DNA from: Oceaniglobus trochenteri
GTDB lineage: Bacteria > Pseudomonadota > Alphaproteobacteria > Rhodobacterales > Rhodobacteraceae
Direction: 5' to 3'
Assembly: GCF_020529025.1 (NCBI RefSeq)
Contig: NZ_JACNMM010000002.1
Span: 1-64,000, forward strand
DNA length: 64,000 nucleotides
The notes under the pieces are model-generated. The model was not told the origin of the DNA. It saw only the letters and a list, made by a program, of their open reading frames with translations, and searched no databases. Within the stretch, counting starts at the first letter, position 1, and each line of letters begins with the position of its first letter. Positions 16,089-24,638 of the stretch are shown here, in pieces. The position numbers and the translations under genes are program-made.

Positions 16089-18215
16089 ATGACCGGCCAG
16101 CACACCGATGCCATTTTCCAGATCGGTGATCTGCTGAACAACACCTACCGCATCGAGGCGGTGCTGGGGCGCGGCGGCACCTCCGAGGTTTACCGCGCCC
16201 GGTCGGAAATCTCCGGCCAGCCCGTCGCGCTCAAGGCGCTGCGCTCCGAGTTTTCGGGCAACGACGATTTCCTCACCCTGATGACCCGCGAAGAGGCTAT
16301 CCGCGAGGTGCGCCACGACGCCATCGTGCGCTATTTCCATAACCAGCGCACCGATACCGGCGTCGTCTTCCTGGTCATGGATTATGTCGAAGGCGTGGGC
16401 CTTGACCGCAAGATGAAAGAGGGCGGCATGTCGGCGCCCGATCTTCTGACCGTCGCCGCCCGCGTCGCCGAAGGCCTGGCCGCCGCCCATGCCAAGAACA
16501 TCACCCACCGCGATCTTTCGCCCGACAACATCATCCTGCGCGGCGGCGATCCTGCCGATGCAGTGATCATCGACTTCGGCATCGCGAAAGACAGCAACCC
16601 CGGCGCCCAGACCATCGTGGGCAACGAATTCGCCGGCAAATATGCCTATGCCGCCCCCGAACAGCTAAGCGGGAATGCCGATTTCCGCTCGGACATCTAC
16701 GCGCTGGGGGCCTTGCTGCTGGCCACCTTCCGGGGCAAGGCCCCCGACGTGGGCGCCAACCCGATGGAGGTGATCGCCAACAAGGGCAAACCGCTGGACA
16801 CCAGCGGCGTGCCCGCCCCCCTGCGACAGTTGATCGACCGCATGACGGCCCCCGACCCGGCCGACCGCCTGCCCGACGCCGCCGCCGTCCTGGCCATGGC
16901 GCGCGGCGATGGCGACGACGACGGCGACAGGACGGTGATCGCACCCCTTTCCGCCGCCACCGTCCCCCCGCCAGAGGCCACCGCACCGCCCGCCCCGGCG
17001 ACGCCAGCGGCAGGGCGCGGTCGCGGCGGGCTGATCGCGGCCGCGCTGGTGGGCGTGCTGGTGCTGGCGGGGGGCGGCGCCTGGTTCGGCGGGTTCTTCG
17101 GCACCGCCCTGCCCCGGGCCGATCCCTTCGTGCTCTCCATCGCCCGCTCCGAAGATGCGCCGCCCAAGGCGCAGGGCAACGTCCCCTCGCAGGACATGGC
17201 CGAAACCCTGTCGGCCCGCCTGTCCGACATGGGCGGCAGCGCCGATCTGACCCTGGCCCGCGGCGACATCGCCCCCGACTGGCCCGGTGGCGTGCTGACC
17301 CTGCTTGACCTGCTGCGCCCCCTCGACAGCTTTTCGCTGGAGACCGCGAACGACACCGCCCGCGTCGGCGGCCTGACCGAAAGCCGCCCGCTTTTCGATC
17401 AACTGTCCGCCGCCCTTGCCGACCCCGATATCGCGCCCGGCCTCGTTGTCGAAGCGGCGCTGGAACTGGGGCCGCGGGTGCTCGCGGTGGACCGGGTCGA
17501 CCGTATCCTCTCCGACGCGGCCGATTGCGGCGAACTCAGCCTGCTGAACCCGCCTGCCACCGGCTATGGCCAGGGGGCCGACGTGGTGGTGATGGGCCGG
17601 GTCGCCACCCCCGAAACCCGCGCCGCCCTGCGCGACCGGATCGCCGCCATTGCCGGCACGCGCGAGGTGCGGATCGAAACCGACGTGCTGAACCCCGCGC
17701 TCTGCGTGATCGACGAGGCCCTGCCCCGCGCCCCCGCCGCCGGGTTCGACATCGCCTTTTCCCAGGGCGACAGTGGCGCCGAAAATCCCTCGGGGCGGTT
17801 TCTCGTCGGGGAAAACCCGGTGATCGACGTGACCATCCCCGCCGATATCACCGATGGCTTTCTCATCGTCTCGGCGCTGGATGTCTCGGGCAACGTGTTT
17901 CACCTGCTGCCCAACAAGAACCGCCCCGATGACAGCGTGGAAGGGCTGCGCGATGGGGCCAGCGGGCCGGTCACCGTGCGCGTCGCCTTTCCGCTGTCCG
18001 AATCCCAGGCCAGCGGTGGCGAGAAGCTGGCCTTCCTTGTCGACGACACCTCGCTGGGCAAGACCAAGATCATGGTGATCCACTCCGAAAGCCCGATCCT
18101 GGGCGGGTTGCGCCCCACCACCGAAAGCGCCGAGGGGTTCGCCACCGCCCTGCGCGAACGCAGCGGCCCGGTCCGCTCGCTCGACAGCCGCATCCTGACG
18201 ACCGCGCTACCCTGA
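16089..18215 (+). CDS. ppkA: T6SS serine/threonine kinase PpkA with periplasmic BON-like/DUF4384 module
   Basis: A 708-residue kinase. The kinase domain spans about residues 19-270: glycine loop GRGGTSEVYRA, lysine in VALKAL, catalytic HRDLSPDN, DFG in IIDFGIAK, and YAAPEQLSG. The sequence DRTVI at residues 280-284 (Thr282) sits between kinase and membrane. One transmembrane helix follows (GGLIAAALVGVLVLAGGGAW, about 314-335). The periplasmic part has BON-like strands (VVVMGRVATPETRAALRDRI) and a DUF4384 domain (about 570-690). PpkA activates T6SS by phosphorylating FHA or TssL proteins. HRDLSPDN replaces the usual lysine of HRDLKPEN by serine. The ATG at 16089 is preferred over an earlier TTG. 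Confidence 0.9.
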   Translation: MTGQHTDAIFQIGDLLNNTYRIEAVLGRGGTSEVYRARSEISGQPVALKALRSEFSGNDDFLTLMTREEAIREVRHDAIVRYFHNQRTDTGVVFLVMDYVEGVGLDRKMKEGGMSAPDLLTVAARVAEGLAAAHAKNITHRDLSPDNIILRGGDPADAVIIDFGIAKDSNPGAQTIVGNEFAGKYAYAAPEQLSGNADFRSDIYALGALLLATFRGKAPDVGANPMEVIANKGKPLDTSGVPAPLRQLIDRMTAPDPADRLPDAAAVLAMARGDGDDDGDRTVIAPLSAATVPPPEATAPPAPATPAAGRGRGGLIAAALVGVLVLAGGGAWFGGFFGTALPRADPFVLSIARSEDAPPKAQGNVPSQDMAETLSARLSDMGGSADLTLARGDIAPDWPGGVLTLLDLLRPLDSFSLETANDTARVGGLTESRPLFDQLSAALADPDIAPGLVVEAALELGPRVLAVDRVDRILSDAADCGELSLLNPPATGYGQGADVVVMGRVATPETRAALRDRIAAIAGTREVRIETDVLNPALCVIDEALPRAPAAGFDIAFSQGDSGAENPSGRFLVGENPVIDVTIPADITDGFLIVSALDVSGNVFHLLPNKNRPDDSVEGLRDGASGPVTVRVAFPLSESQASGGEKLAFLVDDTSLGKTKIMVIHSESPILGGLRPTTESAEGFATALRERSGPVRSLDSRILTTALP

Positions 18216-18222
18216 CCGCCCC

Positions 18223-18246
18223 CCTCTTTCTTGCTGAAAATACTCA
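18223..18246 (-). repeat. Dispersed intergenic repeat, copy 2
   Basis: On the minus strand this reads TGAGTATTTTCAGCAAGAAA followed by GAGG, matching copy 1. It lies in the 60-base gap between the convergent ends of ppkA and the phosphatase gene. Confidence 0.75.
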
Positions 18247-18275
18247 CTGCGCCGCGCCTGCCACATCCGCCAGGG

Positions 18276-18989
18276 TCAGAGGGCATCCACCACCACGATC
18301 GAGATATTGTCCTGCCCGCCCCCCTCCAGCGCGAGGGTCAGCAGCTTGTCGGCCAGGGTTTCGATGGGCGCACCGGTGACGGCGCGGCGCAGGGTTTCAA
18401 AGCCCGCGTATTTGTTCAACCCGTCCGAGCACAGCAGGAACCTATCGCCCGGGCGCACATCGCCGCGGATCTTCTCCAGCCCCGGCGCATCGCCCACCCC
18501 GATGGCCCGGGTGATGGCGTTGGATTGCGGGTGCTGCTCGGCCTCGTCCCAGGTCATCTGGCCGGCCTTGACGAATTCGGCCACCACCGAATGATCCGAC
18601 GTCAGAAGCTCGATCCCGCCGTCGCGGAACCGGTAAAGGCGGCTGTCCCCGGCCCAGAAGGCGGCGAAATGGCCGTTGGCGATGATCAGCGCCACCACCG
18701 CCGCGCCCACCGTCGCGCCACCGCGCCGGTCGCTTTCGGCGCGGATCGCGCCGTGGGCCGCCTCAAGCGCCCCGCGCAGGGCCTGCATCCTCTCGCCCGG
18801 CGGCAGGTCGGGCGGCAGGGCGGCGACATATTCCACCACCGATTGCGACGCGAAATCCCCTGCCGCATGGCCCCCCATGCCATCGGCCACCAGCCATATC
18901 TGCTGATCGGGCAGCGACAGGATGCTGTCCTCGTTCACCCGGCGCACGCGGCCCACATGGGTGACGGCGGAATGGCGCAGGCGGCTCAT
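18276..18989 (-). CDS. pppA: T6SS PP2C-type phosphatase PppA
   Basis: A 237-residue protein phosphatase 2C that removes phosphate placed by PpkA. Metal-binding motifs of the bacterial family are visible: RRVNEDS near residue 17, VADGMGGHAAGDFAS, AGDSRLYRF, LLCSDGL and QDNISIVVV at the C-terminus. The start overlaps the tagF stop (ATGA), so it closes the long minus-strand T6SS operon and converges with ppkA. Kinase and phosphatase genes thus lie side by side on opposite strands. Confidence 0.92.
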   Translation of the reverse strand: MSRLRHSAVTHVGRVRRVNEDSILSLPDQQIWLVADGMGGHAAGDFASQSVVEYVAALPPDLPPGERMQALRGALEAAHGAIRAESDRRGGATVGAAVVALIIANGHFAAFWAGDSRLYRFRDGGIELLTSDHSVVAEFVKAGQMTWDEAEQHPQSNAITRAIGVGDAPGLEKIRGDVRPGDRFLLCSDGLNKYAGFETLRRAVTGAPIETLADKLLTLALEGGGQDNISIVVVDAL

Positions 18990-19642
18990 GGGGTCACCGG
19001 CCAAGCGGGGGCGTCCATGTCGAACATCGCGGCAAAGCGCGCGCCCTGCGGCAGCCCCGATCCCTGCATCATCCGCATTCCCCCCGCGCAACTGGCACTC
19101 CACAGCGTCGGCGTCGCGAGGTATGGCGCGGCCAGGGCCGGCGCGATGTCGTCACCGCCCGGCATCACCGTCATGCCGCCGGCGGTGACGCTTGCCCTGG
19201 CAGCGGGGGGCGGTGGCAGGTCGGCCAGGCGGTCTTTCAAGCGCTCCAGCGGCATGTCGTCCAGCGCCGCCAGCGCCAGATCCTCCAGCGCCTCGAACAG
19301 GGGGCGCGCGCCAAGGTGAACCGCCGCGTGCGGCCCGGCGATGGGCGCGGCAAGGGTCAGCGGAAACTGCCGCCCCACCCGATCGACCGAGGCCATGAGG
19401 ATGCCCGCCATCGCCTGCCCCCCCGCCACGCCGTCGCCCAGCGAGAACCGCCAGATCGGGGCCGACATGTAACAGCCCTGCCACCGCCCGCCCATGGCTT
19501 CGCGGGCGCCTGCGATGCCGGTCTGCAACCAGCGGTCCCAGGGTTCGACGAACCCCTTGCCCAGCCCGTGGCGCACGAAATCGCCGGTGGTGGGCAACTT
19601 GCCGTATAGCCCCCAGCCCATGGTCAGAACGACGTCGGGCAT
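18986..19642 (-). CDS. tagF: T6SS-associated protein TagF (DUF2094)
   Basis: A 218-residue TagF family protein. The diagnostic N-terminal GLYGKLPTTGDFVRHGL is present, followed by FVEPWDRWLQ. TagF represses T6SS after translation, in some species by sequestering the FHA protein. An alternative ATG at 19621, two bases after the tssM stop, would remove seven residues and is also plausible. It sits between tssM and pppA, as in other clusters with a threonine-phosphorylation pathway. Confidence 0.92.
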   Translation of the reverse strand: MPDVVLTMGWGLYGKLPTTGDFVRHGLGKGFVEPWDRWLQTGIAGAREAMGGRWQGCYMSAPIWRFSLGDGVAGGQAMAGILMASVDRVGRQFPLTLAAPIAGPHAAVHLGARPLFEALEDLALAALDDMPLERLKDRLADLPPPPAARASVTAGGMTVMPGGDDIAPALAAPYLATPTLWSASCAGGMRMMQGSGLPQGARFAAMFDMDAPAWPVTP

Positions 19643-22600
19643 TTGAACTGCCCCAGCGCCGGAAGCGCGAAGGGGTTCAGCACCGATCCCGATTGCATGC
19701 GGAACATCGCCAGCCGCCCGCCGACGTTGAAGATCACCAGCTTGCGGTCCGGCACCGAAGTCTTGCGCAATTGCGCCGCATCCAGAAGCCGGAACCAGGC
19801 CCAGGGGCCTTCACGCACCAGCCCGCTTTCCGATCCGGGCGCGGGGGGCAGGTAATTCACCCGCGCCGAACCCACCTGCCCCGGCCAGGTAAAGGCCGAG
19901 GGGCGGGGTTGCCCGGTGCCCTGCTGAAAGCCGATCTGCTGGCCGTCGATCTCAAGAACCACCGCCTGGGCCGCCGGGTCCAGGGAATGGGGCGTGATCT
20001 GGAACTGGACCGAGGGCGTCGCCCCGCCCGCGAAAAAGGCATCGCGGATGGCGGCGGCGTTCTCGAACTGCTCCAGCACCGCGTTCGAGATGCCAAGATC
20101 GGTGTCGTTCACCTTGCGGAAGGTCCAGGGCCGGGTGCGCACGTCGACGAATTGCGCCAGGTTCTCCTTGAAGAAGGTATCCAGCATCCCGTCCGGCGCG
20201 AACAGCCGGGTGAAATCCTGCAGGGCGATGTCGTTCTTTGCCCCGCGGTTGAAGGGATAGGCGTTGCCCGTGGCCTGGGAACAGAAGGGCAGGACATTGG
20301 CCTGCCACAGCCCGTCGATTCCGGCGCGGGTGTTGCCCGTGGTGATCCCCGACGAGCCGACGGCGATCTGCTGGCTCCAGCGCTCCATCGGGCCGGGCAG
20401 CCCCTTTGCCGCCTGCTGAAACCGCGCCAGCGCGGTGCTGTCGCCCTGGGGCGTGCCAAGACCGCCGCCGATGTTCAGCTTGTTAAGCTCCTGGTACACC
20501 TCAGTCAGGGTCGCGATCAGGGCGTCAAGCTGGCTGGGCTGGCCATCCTTGCCGCTGACCAGATCATGCAGCCACTGGAACCTGTCGGCAACATAGGCGC
20601 CGGGGGGCGGTGGCGGGGCGTTGCCGCTGGCGGTTTCGGCATTGCTCATCGCTTCGAGAAACAGCCGCCCCGACGGTGTCAGCTTGCGATTGACCAGAAG
20701 GCCGCCCACCGCCCCCGCCCCCTCGGCCGCGCCTTCCACGGTGGGGTCGGTCTCGGGCACGGCAAGAAGATCGGTTTCCTTCGCCACGCCCTTCAGGATG
20801 TTGACGATGGGCGAGGTGGGGCCGGACAGGACGTTCGTCACCTCGACGGCATGGGACAGGCTTTGCATCGGGATGATGTCGATATCCCCCAGCAGCTTGT
20901 CATACTGGGCGACGAAATCGTTGTAGTAGAGATCAAGCACATCGCGCGACAGGGCCAGGAGCGCCGCGTCGGAATTCTCGATCTCGCCGCGCGGGCCAAG
21001 AACCCAGCTGTCGCGCTGAATCCGGGTGGCAACGCCCAGGGCTTCGTTCAGGAAAACATCATTGAACCCGTCATAGGTATAGATGCCCGGAATGCCATCG
21101 GACAGCGCCGCCCCCGATGAGCGCACCATGGCGCGTGGCAGGTTCGGGCCGCCGATGTCGGTCAGGCGGAACTGCGGCACGGCATTGGCGGCGGGGCTGT
21201 TGACAATGCCGTTATAGACCCGCTGCGCCTGGGGCAGCGCGGTGAGGATGCCGCGCACCTGTTCCACCAGATCACCGTTCAGCTCGATCCGGTCCATGGG
21301 CTGGTTCAGCATCGCATCGAGGTGGCCCGCCAGGTCGGCGCGCAGCTCTTCGCGCTGGGGCCCGGGATAGGACAGCGACCAGTCGACTTCCATCCACTCG
21401 GCCACCAGATCGGCGCTCATCGGGCCGACGAGCCCCAGCATGAGATAGATCTTCAGCGCCTCGTACAGAAGGTCGGGGTTGTTGATGTTGCCCTGCATCT
21501 GTTCCTCAAGCCGGAACAGAAGGCGCGGCAGGAACATGCGGTTCAGCGCCTCACGATAGGCCAGCGCGGTCTCGTTGCCCACCACCTTGCCCTGATAGAG
21601 GCCCCAGGTCAGTTCGGTGGGCGCCGTCACGCTGCCGCCTGCCGGGTTCACCGGCACGTCGCGCAGGATGTTCAGCGCCGGAACCACCGAGGGCAGATCG
21701 CTGTCCTTGATCGGGCTGCCGGGAATTTCCGCTGCCGCCGCCTGGAAGGCCGCGGCCCTTTCTTCGATCTGCGCGATCATCTCGCGGTTGCCCATGAAGC
21801 TGCGGGTCCAGAGCGCGCCCGCCGCCAGGGCGACGATCAGCGTCGCGGCGATGGCGCCCCACTTGATGACGCGATAGCGGCGTTCGACCTTGTCGTCGGC
21901 ACTCACCAGCCCGCTTTCACGGAAGATCACCCCGGAAAACAGCCGGGTCAGGAAATAGGACCGCCCCGCGCCCGCGCCGCTGCCGATGGCCTGCCGCCCG
22001 ATGCCGAAGGTGCGCGCCATGCCCATCATCAGCCGGTCGATGGGCGTGCCCTCTTGCGTGCCCGAGGTGAAATAGACCCCGCGCAGCATCTGGCGGTGTT
22101 CGAACCGGTTGTCCTGGAACAGTTCGTTCAGGAAATGCTCGGCCACCGGGCGCACGCTGGCCACCTGCGACGGGAAGCCGGCGATCAGGGCGCGGCGGGC
22201 CGGGTCGGTTTCGGCCTGCATGCGTTCCAGCGACTGCTGGTTCAGCCGGTCGATCAGCGCCTGGTATTCCTCGCCAAAGCGGGCCATGGGCGATGCCGCG
22301 CCCTTGCCCGTGACCAGCGGCAGGGTGAACCCCCAGACCTGACTGCGATCCTCTTTCCCGAGGTTTTCGAACATCTGGGAAAAGCCGGCCAGAAGATCGG
22401 CCTTGGTGAACAGGACATAGACCGGGAACCGCACCCCCAGCCTTTCGCGCAATTCGTGCAGGCGGCGGCGGATGGCGGCGGCATGGGCGGTCTGGGTCTG
22501 TTCGTCCTGCATCGACAGGTCCGACAGGGAAATCGCCACGATGGCGCCGTTGATCGGCTGGCGCTTGCGGTGTTTCTTGAGGATGCCCAGAAAGCCCAGC

Positions 22601-23202
22601 CAGGCGGCGTTGTCGGCCACGGCATCGCTTTCCTGGGTGGTATAGCGCCCGGCGGTATCCACCAGCACCGCGCCATCGGTGAACCACCAGTCGCAGTTGC
22701 GCGTACCCCCGACCCCGCCGATGGCGCCCTTGCCCATCTCGTCGGCCAGGGGGAATTGCAGGCCGGAATTGACGATGGCGGTGGTTTTCCCCGCCCCGGG
22801 CGGGCCGATCAGGATGTACCAGGGCAGTTCGTACAGCGACCGCTTGCCCAGTTTCGACTTGCGCAGGCGCAGCATGGCCGCCTTCAGCTTGTCGCGCATC
22901 TCGCCCAGTTCGGAGGTGACGATTTCGCTGTCGTCCTCGGCTTCGGCGGGTTCGACCGAGGCGACGATATCCTGCGCCAGTTCCTTGTCGCGTGTCTGAC
23001 GGCGCAGCAGGATGACCAGGATCGTGACCAGCGCGACGATCCAGACAACCCCGATGCCCACCACCCGCCCGGTGACGGAATCGAAGGGACGCGCGGCACC
23101 GAAACCCAGGTAGCCGCCCAGGAACCACAGGCACAGCGACAGGATCAGCGACACCATGATGGTGATGCCGATCCCCGAGAAGATGGCCCGCAGCAGCCTC
23201 AT
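19624..23202 (-). CDS. tssM: T6SS inner-membrane protein TssM (IcmF)
   Basis: A 1192-residue membrane-complex protein. Two N-terminal helices (IGITIMVSLILSLCLWFLGG and VGIGVVWIVALVTILVILL) precede a cytoplasmic ATPase-like domain with intact Walker A LIGPPGAGKTTAIVNSG and VLVDTAGRYT. A third helix (AIAATLIVALAAGALW, about residues 440-460) leads to the large periplasmic IcmF/DUF1215 region. The ATG at 23202 overlaps the tssL stop; longer upstream reading would be in another gene's territory. TssM normally docks to the lipoprotein TssJ, which is not found in this window. Confidence 0.96.
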   Translation of the reverse strand: MRLLRAIFSGIGITIMVSLILSLCLWFLGGYLGFGAARPFDSVTGRVVGIGVVWIVALVTILVILLRRQTRDKELAQDIVASVEPAEAEDDSEIVTSELGEMRDKLKAAMLRLRKSKLGKRSLYELPWYILIGPPGAGKTTAIVNSGLQFPLADEMGKGAIGGVGGTRNCDWWFTDGAVLVDTAGRYTTQESDAVADNAAWLGFLGILKKHRKRQPINGAIVAISLSDLSMQDEQTQTAHAAAIRRRLHELRERLGVRFPVYVLFTKADLLAGFSQMFENLGKEDRSQVWGFTLPLVTGKGAASPMARFGEEYQALIDRLNQQSLERMQAETDPARRALIAGFPSQVASVRPVAEHFLNELFQDNRFEHRQMLRGVYFTSGTQEGTPIDRLMMGMARTFGIGRQAIGSGAGAGRSYFLTRLFSGVIFRESGLVSADDKVERRYRVIKWGAIAATLIVALAAGALWTRSFMGNREMIAQIEERAAAFQAAAAEIPGSPIKDSDLPSVVPALNILRDVPVNPAGGSVTAPTELTWGLYQGKVVGNETALAYREALNRMFLPRLLFRLEEQMQGNINNPDLLYEALKIYLMLGLVGPMSADLVAEWMEVDWSLSYPGPQREELRADLAGHLDAMLNQPMDRIELNGDLVEQVRGILTALPQAQRVYNGIVNSPAANAVPQFRLTDIGGPNLPRAMVRSSGAALSDGIPGIYTYDGFNDVFLNEALGVATRIQRDSWVLGPRGEIENSDAALLALSRDVLDLYYNDFVAQYDKLLGDIDIIPMQSLSHAVEVTNVLSGPTSPIVNILKGVAKETDLLAVPETDPTVEGAAEGAGAVGGLLVNRKLTPSGRLFLEAMSNAETASGNAPPPPPGAYVADRFQWLHDLVSGKDGQPSQLDALIATLTEVYQELNKLNIGGGLGTPQGDSTALARFQQAAKGLPGPMERWSQQIAVGSSGITTGNTRAGIDGLWQANVLPFCSQATGNAYPFNRGAKNDIALQDFTRLFAPDGMLDTFFKENLAQFVDVRTRPWTFRKVNDTDLGISNAVLEQFENAAAIRDAFFAGGATPSVQFQITPHSLDPAAQAVVLEIDGQQIGFQQGTGQPRPSAFTWPGQVGSARVNYLPPAPGSESGLVREGPWAWFRLLDAAQLRKTSVPDRKLVIFNVGGRLAMFRMQSGSVLNPFALPALGQFKCPTSF

Positions 23203-24575
23203 GGCGTCACCCCCTTGCGCACCAGCAGGATCTCGATACGCCGGTTTTCGGCCCGCCCCTCGCGGGTGTCGTTGCTCGCGATGGGTTCCTTTTCGGCGCG
23301 GCCCTCGGGGCGCAGGCGGCTGGCGTCCTCCATCCGGTCGGCGATCAGCTTGCTGACCGATTCCGCCCGCGCCAGCGACAGCGCCTTGTTGGTGGGAAAC
23401 CGCGATCCTGCGCTGGGGGGCACGTTGTCGGCATGGCCCGCCACGATCACCGGGCCGGTGGTGGCGTTCAGCGCCTCGGCCACCCGGCCAAGGGCGGTGG
23501 AGAATTCGGGTTTCACGGTGGGCGATCCGCTGGGAAACATCCCCGCGCCCTTCATGCGCACGGTGATGGTGTTGGCATCCTGGAACACGGTGACAAGCCC
23601 CTCTTCGATCTCGGCGGTCAGGAAGCCGGCCACGCGCTTCATCTCTTCCTCGTCGTCGACGATGGGTTCGGGCACCACGGGGGGGGCCGTGCGGTCCAGC
23701 GTGGCAACGCCACCGGGGTTCAGCACCGAAATCTTGCCGATCACCCTTTCGGTATCGCGCGACAGCGCATGGGTCAGCCCGGCAAAACCACCCGCCAGAA
23801 GCGCAGCAGTGACGCCGACGGCGATCCAGACGGGTTTCCAGGCCGACAACCGCTTGTGCGGCTTGTCCAGCCCCTGCCAATGGGGCGAGAGGTCATGCTC
23901 GACCTCGCCCCGCTGGGCGCGGATGATCCGGGCAAGGCCGGCGCGGATGTTCAGGTGCCGCTCGGCACCGTTCTGTTCGACCCGCAGGCGCCCCTCAAAG
24001 CCCAGCGACAGGCAGGTGTAGAGGAATTCGAGCAGTTCGATGTTGGTGGCCGGGTCCTGCTCCAGCCGGGTGAGCAGATCGTAGAACCGATCGCCCCCCA
24101 CGGTTTCGCGGTGGAAGGTGCCCACCATGCTTTGTTGCGCCCAGATGGATTGCCCGCCCCAGGGCGTGTTCAACACCACGTCATCGAGAGTGGCACAGAT
24201 GGCATAGCGCGCCACTTTCACCTTCTGCGGGTCAACATGGGCCGAAATGGCACGGGATTCGAAGGCGCGCACCTCGGCCACGACGGACCGGCGCAGCGCG
24301 TCGGCGTCGGGGTGCTGGGCGCGGTTGCGGATGCGGCTGACCAGCGCAAACAACGTGGCGGCCGCGGCGTTCAGCGGGTTTGCCCCGGTCATCGCGCCCG
24401 CCATGGCATCGGGGCCGGGGGTGGCCGGTGCGGGTGATGCGGCCGCGGACTGGGCGGCGGGATGCTGCGGGGCGGCGGGCGCGGGCGTGGCGACGCCGCG
24501 CCGCCCGCCCGGATTGGGGCGGATCACCGTGCGGTCGGTGTCGTCGGGTTCCGCGAATGGATCTTCGTCGGCCAT
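23199..24575 (-). CDS. tssL: T6SS inner-membrane protein TssL with OmpA domain
   Basis: A 458-residue DotU/TssL protein. Its N-terminus MADEDPFAEPDDTDRTVIRP contains DRTVI (Thr16), also present in PpkA. A Pro/Ala linker and the DotU domain (about residues 75-260) follow, then a membrane helix (VWIAVGVTAALLAGGFAGL) and a C-terminal OmpA-type domain with VAGHADNVPPSAG and RAENRRIEI. The OmpA part anchors the complex to peptidoglycan. The ATG at 24575 has an AGGAAC ribosome binding site. In Agrobacterium, PpkA phosphorylates a TssL N-terminal threonine that then binds the FHA protein, so this N-terminus is a likely equivalent. Confidence 0.94.
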   Translation of the reverse strand: MADEDPFAEPDDTDRTVIRPNPGGRRGVATPAPAAPQHPAAQSAAASPAPATPGPDAMAGAMTGANPLNAAAATLFALVSRIRNRAQHPDADALRRSVVAEVRAFESRAISAHVDPQKVKVARYAICATLDDVVLNTPWGGQSIWAQQSMVGTFHRETVGGDRFYDLLTRLEQDPATNIELLEFLYTCLSLGFEGRLRVEQNGAERHLNIRAGLARIIRAQRGEVEHDLSPHWQGLDKPHKRLSAWKPVWIAVGVTAALLAGGFAGLTHALSRDTERVIGKISVLNPGGVATLDRTAPPVVPEPIVDDEEEMKRVAGFLTAEIEEGLVTVFQDANTITVRMKGAGMFPSGSPTVKPEFSTALGRVAEALNATTGPVIVAGHADNVPPSAGSRFPTNKALSLARAESVSKLIADRMEDASRLRPEGRAEKEPIASNDTREGRAENRRIEILLVRKGVTP

Positions 24576-24638
24576 GTCCGTTCCTCGCACCTTTCTGCGC
24601 CGCGCACTCATCGGTCCCTTGCGGTCCCTCTTCGTGTG

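Noticed and set aside
21322-24021. Very long open frame on the plus strand, 899 codons
   Set aside because: It is antisense to tssM and tssL, which match known families throughout. High GC content and codon bias create such mirror frames; its product has shadow-like composition rich in Arg, His, Gly and Gln.
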